A DNA stretch of 64,000 nucleotides from Timema cristinae (lineage: Eukaryota > Arthropoda > Insecta > Phasmatodea > Timematidae), in contig JBCFYV010000012.1 in assembly GCA_039000515.1 (NCBI GenBank), positions 87,202,284 through 87,266,283 of the forward strand, in the 5' to 3' direction. A program made the position numbers and the translations under genes. How positions within the stretch are numbered: the first letter of the stretch is position 1; each line of letters opens with the position of its first letter. The notes beneath the pieces were generated by a model. That model did no database searches. It was not told where the DNA came from and worked only from the letters and a program-made list of their open reading frames with translations. Shown piece by piece: positions 54,801-64,000 of the stretch.

Positions 54801-57289
54801 AGACCTCTGTGTATATATATGACTCATATTTATACATATATGAAGGAGAGTAGAGAAAATTCAAACATATTACGTCTTTGAGATCAACATTTTACAGTAC
54901 TATTTATGTTATTTTGTAGGTACTGATCATATATTTTAAAAGTGACAGCTTCAGATAACATGACTTGATCTATGGACTATGAATAAATTTTAAAAAATTT
55001 GGTAACTTTGATAACTAACTTATACTAGTCTTGTTACCAAAAATCACACTATAGACTTTAGAGTATAGATCAATGATATGTCTTTTCTATGTTCAATAAG
55101 GCCTACTAGTTATCAGTTGTTACAACAAAACAAACATAAAATAATAAAATATATTCAGTTATTAGTTCACAGCTTCCAGAAATCATGGCGCTAGTAGCGC
55201 TAACTTGAAATAATCGATACTTTCTCCAGCAAGGATCAAAGATGACAAACCTAATATAATACTTAAAAAGATTTTATAATATGATCCTTGATCAACTTAC
55301 TACTACACTAGGTTCGTTTAGCTATATAAACTCTAATCTTGAGATGAGGAACTCTTACAATACACAGTAAAATGATATTTATATATTTATTACAATTAGG
55401 AGGAGGTTTTTTTAGATGATATAGTTCTCTTTATTGCCATCTCTAAATTCTTTTGTGCCTCAGCCAGTTATTTCCAAACTATACTGGATATAAACACACC
55501 CCTTGCAAAGGACAAAGTGTGCCGCTCAAGTGTGTCAAATTTGTAGTAAAAAGAATTAGAAGCCCAGTTGATGTACTCAAGAAACTTTCCTATAAATTCA
55601 CTCTAAACGTACTAAAGCCAACCTATTTTTATTTGAGAAACTCTCATTTGTCTAACTTTTAACCCTTTAGCAGGCTGGGGTTAATTTTTTCTACCAGAGC
55701 TATTAGGCTCAAAATGCCATGAATTTACTAAGGAAATTCAATCTACTTACATTAGTTGTTTACTGGAATGTTCAATGGTCAAAATATGAACCTCTATGTA
55801 GATACAATGATTTTTGTCAATAGAGAGAATAAATGTGGTCGCATATTCGACCCATTGCTCAGCTATTCATTAGCGCATATGTATCGTACTTGCACTTGTT
55901 GAAATAAGTGTAGAATTCTATGAGTTATTTATTAATAATTATTGAAGTTGGTTTTTGTTATGCTTATATAAGAAATAAAGTATTGTTTGTGTGTAATAAA
56001 CACTTTGCTATAGATTTGTGGATTATAATAAATATAGAATATATTTCATGAGTTTTCGATAACTGGGTTATTCAGCAAACTTGTTATAAACAAAACAATA
56101 TGACAGTTACACTGTTTTTTTAGATTACGTGAGGTAGTAAATCATAAGTGATGTTACGATGGAGTATTGTATGTGATATTTAATGAATCCTTACTTGTAC
56201 TATTTTTTTGAAATAGAATTTAAAAATTTCATAAAAATAGAACATAAAAATTATATTTTTATAAAATATATATTAATGAAATAGAATATTTTTATAAGAG
56301 TATTTATAAAATAGATTTTTTCATTGTGTGTGTGTGTGCGTGCGTTTCAGTGTAGTAAGCTCTCAGAAATGTTCTAGCTTTTGCATTTTTTAATTTTTAT
56401 TTTTTAGATTATGTCGCTGAGGGCTCTTATTGGTCTGGATATTACTAGTTATTTAACGAAATTACTGCAGGTCATTGATTCAGACAATAAAACTAGGCAT
56501 ACAAAATATTTTATTCTTTTAATTTGCAACCCCCCCCTTAATAGAGAGAGAGCCAGTAAATTAGGCAAAGAGTTACCTGAATGAACATAACAATTTTATT
56601 TAGTAAACAAAACAATAACAAGCTGAGCAAACAATCAACACCGCGTGAAGCGCGCTTTTCCGCCCGACGTGGAAATCAATTACATCAAAGGTAAACATAA
56701 ACGTTACCTCCTCAAAACAAATCACGTTACATTAAACCCATCAAAGGTAACGGTCCGGGATCTCAGTGACATGGTCTTTGGTTTATGGTTCTATGGTTAC
56801 TTCGCTAAATTGATTAGTTCCTAAACTGGTTACTCTAGCGTTTAAGTTATCCACCCTAGTATAAATATATATCTATCTTACAGGCGCCCGTAGCAAACGT
56901 GACGTCATAGCAATTTAAACAAGGCCACAAGGTAAAAATAACCCAACAACCCTAGGCGTTAAACTTGGCGAACAAAGTTGAGTCCAGACACAGCTATACT
57001 CGAAAATAACATAAGCCGGGTTTCGAACCCAGGACCAGACAATCTCTGGTTAAAAGCTAATATTGGCAAACGTATGAAATACAAATAAATAGGGCTCAGA
57101 CCCTGAATATAAGTGGTGGCGAAAGCGACGGTCTAACTCCCAGCCGCGATAAGCGCGTAGCATAGTCAAAATTCAAATAAAAATAATTTAATAACAAAGT
57201 CCAAATAGTAATTTAGAAAGAGTTCCCCCATGACGCCGAAATAGTAAATTTGGTAAGAAGGTAATATCCCCCGAAACCCAGTCGCTGCC
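54801..57289. other. Long stretch without recognised gene
   Basis: Mostly AT-rich. Near 57.0 kb GCCGGGTTTCGAACCCAGGA is a tRNA-like B box on the minus strand (SINE head remnant). GGCGCCCGTAGC at 56884 looks like a retroviral primer-binding site, but no LTR pair could be found around it. Confidence 0.4.
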
Positions 57290-57379
57290 CTCACCTCTTA
57301 TCCTCGAGCCGGTGGGGTAGTAAGTGACCTGAGATCCCGGTACCGCTAGTATTTATACGAAATATAATTCTCAGAAAAG

Positions 57380-57667
57380 GGGGGGCGGATCGAAGGAAGG
57401 GAAGGTTGGAGAACATTACAAACAAGGGGGGAGGAGAAGTTCGAGGCTCATATCGAACACGTAGCACCTTCGCGAAGCTCGGCGAAGGCGGAAACGGAAC
57501 TCTTCTATCCATTTTCTCTGCTGGCCGAACACGTGGTCGAGCCTCATTGCCGGCTGGCGCAGACACGCCTTCAGTCAGTCTGTTGTATTTGGCGAGAGCG
57601 GAGGTCGCTGGTCAAGCGAGTGCCGCGTGTTGATCCAGTTGGCTGTCCCAGTCGGCTGTCCCAGTTG
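57380..57667 (+). promoter_or_regulatory. CpG-rich promoter and 5'-UTR exon candidate for the ZAD gene
   Basis: This is the most CpG-rich block in the right half of the window (for example CTTCGCGAAGCTCGGCGAAG). It contains two overlapping arthropod initiator matches (TCAGTCAGTC at 57571) with a GGTCG downstream-element-like sequence about 27-31 nt further on. It ends at a consensus donor (CAGTTG then GTGAGT at 57668). No TATA box and no ATG lie between the initiator and the donor. An untranslated first exon spliced to the acceptor at 62423 would fit well, but the link is inferred from orientation and splice sites only. Confidence 0.4.
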
Positions 57668-58104
57668 GTGAGTGTTGTTACAATGTAAGTTGTTACAAAT
57701 TATTTTTATAATTAATTTTTTCATTATTAAAAGTTAGTTTATTAATAAGTTGTGTGAAACATAATGAAATAAGCTATTTTAATTTATTACATAATGTTTC
57801 AATTGTGGTCAATTTATTAACCAGTTGAACTTCTCTGTCCCAACAAAACCCTAAACAGGCTGTGGTCAATAATTTAACCACACATTTTTCAATATTTCAG
57901 GTGAAATATAAACAATTATGGACTTAGTCCTTTCTTGTGTTAATACAAGAGGTATAACATTGTTATGTGAAAGTATTATAAAATTGATTGAAAAGAATAA
58001 ATACCACTACATTCGGGCTTTTCTCAATAAAGATAGAGGTTAAAATTATATAATAAGCCACAAGAAATTATAAGGGAAAAAAAGCATTTATATTCATAAA
58101 GGAG

Positions 58105-58344
58105 AATAAAATAGCCGAAGCAATTATGTATGCATTTAGTGAGGGATCACTCCACACAAATATCATATTCTGAAAATTGAAAAATGACACCTGGACACAG
58201 GAATAGAGCCCGGGACCTTTGGATTAGTACCCGGATTCGATTCCCTTGTCCAGGTGTCATTTTTAAATTTTCAGAATATGATACTTGTGTGGAGTGATCC
58301 TTCACTAAATGCATACATAGTAGCTTCGGCTATTTGATTCTTTA
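58105..58344. mobile_element. Inverted pair of truncated SINE-C copies (long hairpin)
   Basis: The left arm (58105 to about 58222) is the complement of the right arm (about 58227-58344). Each arm, read from the centre outward, has CCAAAGGT or TTAGTACC, a B-box-like CGGATTCGATTCC (decayed in the left arm), CCAGGTGTCATTTTT, CAGAATATGATA, GTGTGGAGTGATCC and ends with GCTTCGGCTATT. Both copies lack the A-box half and face each other head to head. A transcript would fold into a stem of about 110 bp. Confidence 0.8.
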
Positions 58345-58542
58345 TAAGATGCATCCCAAACAATTATAATAATAATTGTACATGTGACGGATAAGCCAAC
58401 TACCGAGTCGCAGATGGCTGGTTATCTGATATCTCGTGATATTAGAAATCCACACATTTGTAGCTGACGATTTTCCTAAGTCCATCATAGACTCTCTGCC
58501 TTAAAATATGAGTGAAGAATGAGCCTGGGCACGAGGCAAATC

Positions 58543-58640
58543 CTCGATAGCTCACTGGTTAGAACAGTGGCGTACTAAGCCAAAGGTCCAGGGTTTGATT
58601 CTCGATTTCTTCAATTTACAGAATTTCATAAAGAAGGTCA
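58543..58640 (+). mobile_element. SINE-C head
   Basis: GATAGCTCACTGGTTAGAAC and GTCCAGGGTTTGATTC are the A- and B-box regions of the same tRNA-like head as at 21948. The body is short and decayed, with no tail hairpin. Confidence 0.55.
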
Positions 58641-60266
58641 AGCTATACATTTTGAAAAATATGTTTGATTAAAGTAGTGACCGGATGAAGACAATTTAAA
58701 ATGTACCCTATTTTATAATTTACATTTTATTTTACTTTCCTAAATATCTGTAAAACTAATAGTGAACCACGCCTACTTTCGGACATTTGTATGCTGTACG
58801 ATCCGATAAGCTCTTTATATAAACAAAATAAAGACAATCCTATACTCTCACCACAGAAATAATTTACAAACACAAAATGACAATATTTAAGAGACCACAA
58901 TAAATAGTCAGTATGGCGGGAGACTCCATGATACTTCACTCATTAAACATTTATTAATAAACAACCTCGCCGCTAGAGGAAAGCAACAGCGCCCTTACAT
59001 TCCATTTCGAAGGCCAATTGGCTAATTTTGATGGATAGTTATAGACTTTTAAATTCAATATAACGATTTAATAAAGACGAACACATTTCCTAGTGTTTAT
59101 TTTGTGCTGGGCAAAAATTATGACACTTTTAACAACATAAGGTCTGCCTTACGACTTTCGATTTTACAATTAAGTTGAGTTTCAGTAAATTCTGTTACAC
59201 GACTTTCTTTAAATAAGCCTGCTTATAAAATATGTTTTATTTACTTTAAAGCCTCGACAGCCTAGACCATCTTCTGGGACTATTTTGATACAGTGTAGAG
59301 GAGGCTTACAGTACACATGAAACTTATGGTTAAGACTTAGAAACGAACTTAATATTAGCAATATAAAAGTGAAAGGATATAATAACTGAAGAAATTAATA
59401 AAAAGTTAAAAGTTATTAACAGGTTGTAATTGAATATACTTTAATATTGAAAAAGCACGTTAAGCTGTGCTTTTCAACAAGCATAAAATATGTGAAATAA
59501 AATTAAAAATATATTAATGGCATATAAAAATAATTACCAAGTCAAAATGGTGACCATCAGTCAAAACATTATACATATACAACATATTAAAATAATTAAT
59601 ATCAGAACAAAAATTGAGAATAACACATAGTTAAAATTCAAACACTGAAGAAAACTAGTTAAATGAAATCAAACTCGTCAAAGTAGTGTCTTTCAAGTTG
59701 CAAAAATAATAATAAATAAAGTTGGAACGTTACAAACTATGATATATAATCTGTGTTTAAGTATGTAATTGAAGTCTTAATCTTGTTCAGTCCCATTACT
59801 CCTTGGGCAGGTAATCAGCGTTTAAAAGAAAGACGATTAAATTCTGGCTGACATGTTTCGGTACAATTATTCCATAATCAAGGCACTATAAAATGAAATT
59901 AAAGACTATTAGAAAAGATTATGGGAGTGAAAAACTAAATAAAAGTGCTGCTCCTTACTTATTGTAGAATGTTTTCTAAAATGATACATGAAATTTAGTT
60001 AGCATTATAAGTACAATTAATTTTTTTTAAAGAAAATTTAAAAGATAAAGACATAGTAAAGGATGATATCAAGACATAAAAATTATATATCACACTTAAT
60101 GTAAAAAAGAAAATCACTCAAACAAATCAAATTATATAGAAATAAAGAACATTAGGTTGTAATTATAGCACGAATCAAGGTTAGGTGTTTTTTTATTTAA
60201 TACAGTTTTTTTAGACAAGATGAAAATGAGAGACAAAGTGATTAGCCTATTAATTATATTACATTA
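58641..60266. other. AT-rich stretch without recognised gene
   Basis: Could include the 3' UTR of the LINE remnant to the right, but no terminus was identified. Confidence 0.4.
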
Positions 60267-60355
60267 AGGAAATTAAAGTTAGTAATAATGTGATATTATT
60301 TTTCAAAGGAAATTAAAGTTAGTAATAATGTGATATTATTTTTCAAAGGAAATAA
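60260..60355 (+). repeat. 41-bp tandem duplication
   Basis: AAGGAAATTAAAGTTAGTAA followed by TAATGTGATATTATTTTTCA is present twice in direct succession, with a partial third copy (AAAGGAAATAAAATTA). Confidence 0.9.
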
Positions 60356-60649
60356 AATTAATGAAAAAGAATATTATACTTCTTATTTATATAGGCCTAC
60401 ATACACAATATGATTGTAGGTCTAAGCTATTGTTGTGTGATCATTTCAAACTATTTAAGGATAAAACTATATATACATATGTAAAAATAATAACGAATCA
60501 GGAGATAGGCCTATTAGTCTACTTATTAACGACATAATCTTTTACCGTAGTAAACACAGTTTAAACAAAGGACTTTAAAGATAAAAAATACATAAAAAAA
60601 GAAATAAAAACAACCTAAATATAATATTAAAATACTAAGAAAGAACTCA

Positions 60650-61995
60650 AAAAGTGTTGCATATATAGAATTTTGCTTTAAGACAAGAGTTGTTTTTTAA
60701 TTTCACCTATAAAACTATTAAAAAAATCCACACTTTCTAATTGTCGATGGAAGGGTATTATATTATTTCAAAGTTTTGTTTTTAAATCAAGTTGTCCCAA
60801 ATTTAATAGGTTTTTTTTAATAGATGATTGACATATTTTAGTATTTTTTGACCGAATTTCATAATTACATTTTTTAGATAAAGTCCCAAATTTTATGTTT
60901 GAAACTAATATGTTATTCATTACTTTACACACAAATTTAACCATATTTAAGGAAATTGTTTTTTCAAGAGATAATATTTTTTTATAGACGTTTACTACAC
61001 GTGTATGGCCAAAGTTATCAGAATTTAAAAATAAATCTTATATCTCTATTTTGTATTACTTGTACTCTCTTCAATTATTTTCTGTTGTTGATCTCCAAAT
61101 TATTTTCACATGTAATAAATGTGAGTGGAATAATGAGCTGTAAATTATTATTTTAGTGTTAGTTGTAAGTTTGTGTTGAGTTCTTCTAAAGACCCCAGTA
61201 CATGTGGTATCCATGTGAGATGCTCATCAAGAATCAACCCTAAATATTTTATTTGTTACACATCTATTTTTTCTCCATTTAGGTGTATATCATTTATGTA
61301 GTTATTATTGTTAATATTGGGTTTTGTAAAATAAATTCCTTTTTTTTATCTTTAAAGATAAACATTATTATGAAGCCATTGAGCCAAATTTTTTAAAGTC
61401 TTTTTGCAAATTGGTTTCTATTTCTCTTACGATATAGAGTTAGCGAGTACAGCAGACAAGTGTCATCATCAAACAGCTGTATTTTACCATAGAAACCATA
61501 TTGACATATATCGTTAATATATATATAAGAAATAATAAAGGACCTAAAAAGACCCCTGTGGCACGCTACATATTATATCTTTGTAGCAGCTACTGAAGGT
61601 TCTATTTAGATAATTTATAGAGACAAATTGTTTCCTATCAGAGAGATAATTTTCAAACCATTTTAATTTTATACCTGTTATGCCAATATAATACAGTTTT
61701 TTTTAAATCATATATAATGATTTATGGTATCAAAGGCTTTTTTTATATCAATAAAGTGTACACTAGCAAATTTACCACCATCAAAAAAATTCTCTAACAC
61801 ATTTATTATAGTAACTACAGCACTTTCTGTAATAGAGTTCTCCCTAAAACCATACTGTTTTTCATAGATGAAATTAATACTATTGAGATGTATAAGTTTA
61901 TTTTTAACATAATTTTCAATGATTTTAAACTCTGCCGGTAGTAATGATATAGGCCTATAGTTACCACATATACATTTACTACCAGATGTATGAAT
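60650..61995 (-). mobile_element. LINE remnant with reverse-transcriptase domain (Jockey/CR1-like group)
   Basis: Minus strand: NYRPISLLPAEFKIIENYVK near 61960, QYGFRENS near 61855 and FIDIKKAFDTINH at about 61760-61715, all in one open stretch of about 80 codons. Then come VPQG and GPLLFLIYI with a frameshift near 61540, QLFDDDTCLLYSL near 61475 (the catalytic FADD block, here FDDD) and KYLGLILDEHLTWIPHV near 61230. The order and spacing match non-LTR reverse transcriptases of the Jockey or CR1 type. The element is 5'-truncated at about 62.0 kb, lacks the endonuclease, and carries stops and shifts. Its 3' boundary is uncertain. Confidence 0.8.
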
Positions 61996-62423
61996 TGATA
62001 TGATTAATACCCAGTACTAACCAATTCAAAAACATATTTGACTATTATTTTGTTCACATCTGTTGCGTATCTGTTCGAACGTACGTCTACTAATTGTACC
62101 ATCAAAGAGTTTCAACATTCTGCCACATCGGCACCTCATGCGTTTTCACTAGCGCCTCTAACGTCTAAACACTGTCCATCTACAGTAGAGCAAGTAGAGG
62201 TAATATTACTATTCGTAGAGGTAATATTACTATGCAGCAGACGACAATATTGTCGGCTGTCAAATTCCAAAATAATAATGTTTGTAAAATCTCTAGTTTA
62301 TTTAAGGTATTTTCTAACCATTAATTATTATTACCGTCACTAAATTGTATTAATTATTCATAAATAACATTTGGTACAAGACACAAAAATTATGGCAATT
62401 TTACAATGTTTTTTTTTTTCCAG

Positions 62424-62488
62424 AATAAATAATTATGCACTCTAATTTGTGAAGAAGCCGATTTAGATTCTTAAGACGAAACACTAAG
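62424..62488 (+). promoter_or_regulatory. 5'-UTR end of ZAD exon with a 5-codon upstream ORF
   Basis: A strong acceptor (run of T, then CCAG ending at 62423) precedes this leader. ATG at 62435 opens MHSNL and stops at 62452, 36 nt before the main ATG. Upstream ORFs of this size can dampen translation of the main frame; whether this one does is not known. Confidence 0.5.
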
Positions 62489-62608
62489 ATGGAACGATTG
62501 TGCCGTATTTGTGCACACAAAGGAGACGATGATTTGGTCCCAATATTTAAGGGACGAGGCAAACACTTGCATCTTGATCAGGTGATAAACAGTCATCTTC
62601 CCATCAAG
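62489..62608 (+). CDS. First coding exon of a ZAD-type zinc-finger protein
   Basis: The ATG at 62489 opens MERLCRICAHKGDDDLVPIF followed by KGRGKHLHLDQVINSHLPIK and a GTAGGC donor at 62609 (40 codons, phase 0). LCRICA with the first Cys pair, the IF pair about ten residues on, and the LPI near the end are the hallmarks of the N-terminal zinc-finger-associated domain (ZAD, zf-AD). The second Cys pair and the C2H2 fingers would be in exons to the right of this window. ZAD proteins are typically insect transcription factors that dimerise through this domain; the target genes here are unknown. The start is fixed by the domain beginning only five residues after Met and by the lack of an upstream in-frame alternative. 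Confidence 0.85.
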
Positions 62609-64000
62609 GTAGGCTTAATTTAGTAATTGTTTAGACACAATTTTGGGTGTGGATCCTGAATATTTTAACTGGAGTGGGGGTGTATGAATAAATATAATAA
62701 ACCAACCAATAAAATATATAACTGTCTAAAAGAGTTTATATTACCTTAGAATTTAATGTGGACAGTATCCATCAGAGTAAATTTTGGTAACGTCTTATTT
62801 AACCCCAATATTTTTTTGATCTTTTATTTTATTCAAAATATCAACATTTTATGATTAAATTTACTTTAACACATTAATTCAGCAAATAAATCTAAGAAGG
62901 CCTACACATTTAAAAAAATCTATTTTCATTAAGTAAAAAAATAACTTCTGTGAAATGGGATGTTGGTCAGATAAGTTGCTTATTAAAAGAGTGTGAATCT
63001 GAGTTCAAGAACAGATGGTTCACCCAAAAATATATCCCAAAGAATTGTTGTTTTTATAAACACACAGAAGCCTAATTGTATCAAATTATCACCTTTAACC
63101 TTTTTTCATAGCAAGCCAAACTCTTGCAAATAAGACAATTGTTTATCTTGTTTGGAGAGATCTTGAACATAACTAATGAAATTACACAATGTAAATTCAT
63201 GCAAGAATCCATCCGAACTAAACCAATTACAACTGCCACATCTGTTAAATGTTGTCACAAATATAAAAGCTCAAATTAATATTTGAAATAATAAAATCAC
63301 ACAACCTAACTTAACACCCTTCATAATTTACATAAGGCCTACCAATATAACTATGGTATTTACCCAACTTAACTTAACCTAATCTTTTTTCATGCATTAA
63401 TAAGATTTTCAAATAACATTGATCAAAATAACAATTTAATGTCTAGGTTGTTTAGGCTTACTTATAAGAAAAGAAGATGTCATGCAACCAAAGGATATAT
63501 ATACACGCACACGAATAATAATAAAGTAAAATATTACTAAAAGTCACCTCTCATTACAACCAATTTGTTCTATTTTAAATTTGAGTTGCTCGTGTGCTCA
63601 CTCGCTCAGTCTGGCCGTACCCTAATCCAATCACACAAATATGACACTTAGACCTCACTCACACTAGGGTTGCAGAATATGTTTGAGGACCTGTTATTTC
63701 CCCAGAATATTAAATCTTCATACAAAATTTCCTCGAAATCCTAGAGCACAAAATAAAACGATACTGACCATTTTATGGAGGCCGGATGGGTTAAGGATTA
63801 TTACTACATAGCTTAGAAAATTCAAATTTAATCATGAAAAATATTTTGGTTGTATAATGATGAATTCACATAATGGTACATTATCTTAAATATATTGCAA
63901 ATTTATAAAAAATTTACCAAATTTTGTGACTTAGACATTTATGTATTCCAATAAATAAAATTGATATTAGTTAAGCACACAGACACTGTAAGACAAGACA
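62609..64000 (+). other. First intron of the ZAD gene, continuing beyond the window
   Basis: AT-rich. No second exon with CxxC plus zinc-finger linkers was seen before the end of the window. Confidence 0.6.

Noticed and set aside
56870..57060. Possible LTR retrotransposon or TRIM because of GGCGCCCGTAGC and a nearby tRNA-like block
   Set aside because: No pair of long terminal repeats, no polypurine tract and no gag-pol remnant could be found around it.
57291..57633. Overlapping open frames on both strands in the CpG-rich block
   Set aside because: GC-rich DNA has few stops. No motif was seen, and the donor and initiator arrangement fits an untranslated exon better.

Overview
The window is eukaryotic and most likely insect genomic DNA. 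It is AT-rich, has no operon-like gene packing, carries canonical GT-AG splice sites, and is full of transposable-element remnants. The insect assignment rests on a ZAD zinc-finger first exon (a family expanded in insects), on the transposon types, and on tRNA-derived SINEs with (TAA)n tails. I cannot name the species.

Two host genes can be supported. (1) A minus-strand gene runs from about 24.86 kb leftwards past 2.0 kb and continues off the left edge. It encodes a secreted, cysteine-rich, multi-domain protein: signal peptide, WAP, thyroglobulin type-1, antistasin-like plus an extra Cys-rich module, lustrin-type Cys-rich domain, second WAP, second thyroglobulin type-1. Every internal exon begins and ends in phase 1, and the signal-peptide exon is about 17.8 kb away from the next one. 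The second WAP exon is one base short and therefore frameshifted. (2) A plus-strand gene starts at the right edge. It has a CpG-rich promoter and untranslated exon candidate near 57.4-57.7 kb and a first coding exon at 62489-62608 encoding the N-terminal half of a ZAD domain.

Layout: 1-1.3 kb, dead Penelope-like element; 2.0-7.0 kb, the domain exons of gene 1 with a small hAT-type element in one intron; 7.0-24.8 kb, the giant intron, filled with SINEs, a Helitron nested in a hAT element, a 66-bp minisatellite, MITEs and a 44-bp minisatellite; 25.5-27.4 kb, a SINE and a pseudogene of a repetitive protein family; 28-35 kb, MITE, foldback element, SINEs and a local duplication; 36.0-36.8 kb, two small unidentified minus-strand reading frames; 39.2-41.3 kb, a 64-bp minisatellite; 43.6-49 kb, hAT elements, one inside another, plus an inverted-repeat element holding a 108-bp minisatellite; 52-55 kb, a degenerate tandem array and a LINE fragment inside a SINE; 58 kb, an inverted pair of SINEs; 60.6-62.0 kb, a LINE reverse-transcriptase remnant; 62.4 kb to the end, the ZAD gene.

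SINE naming used here: SINE-A and SINE-B have different tRNA-like heads but share a 3' tail containing ACCCGAACGGGT followed by GTAAGACGCGGTGCTAA and TAA repeats. SINE-C ends in a TAGCTTCGGCTA hairpin. SINE-D is a fourth tRNA-like family near 54 kb. Several insertions have target-site duplications readable in the sequence, which fixes their boundaries and in some cases their relative age. All family calls are by eye from motifs; no database search was possible.
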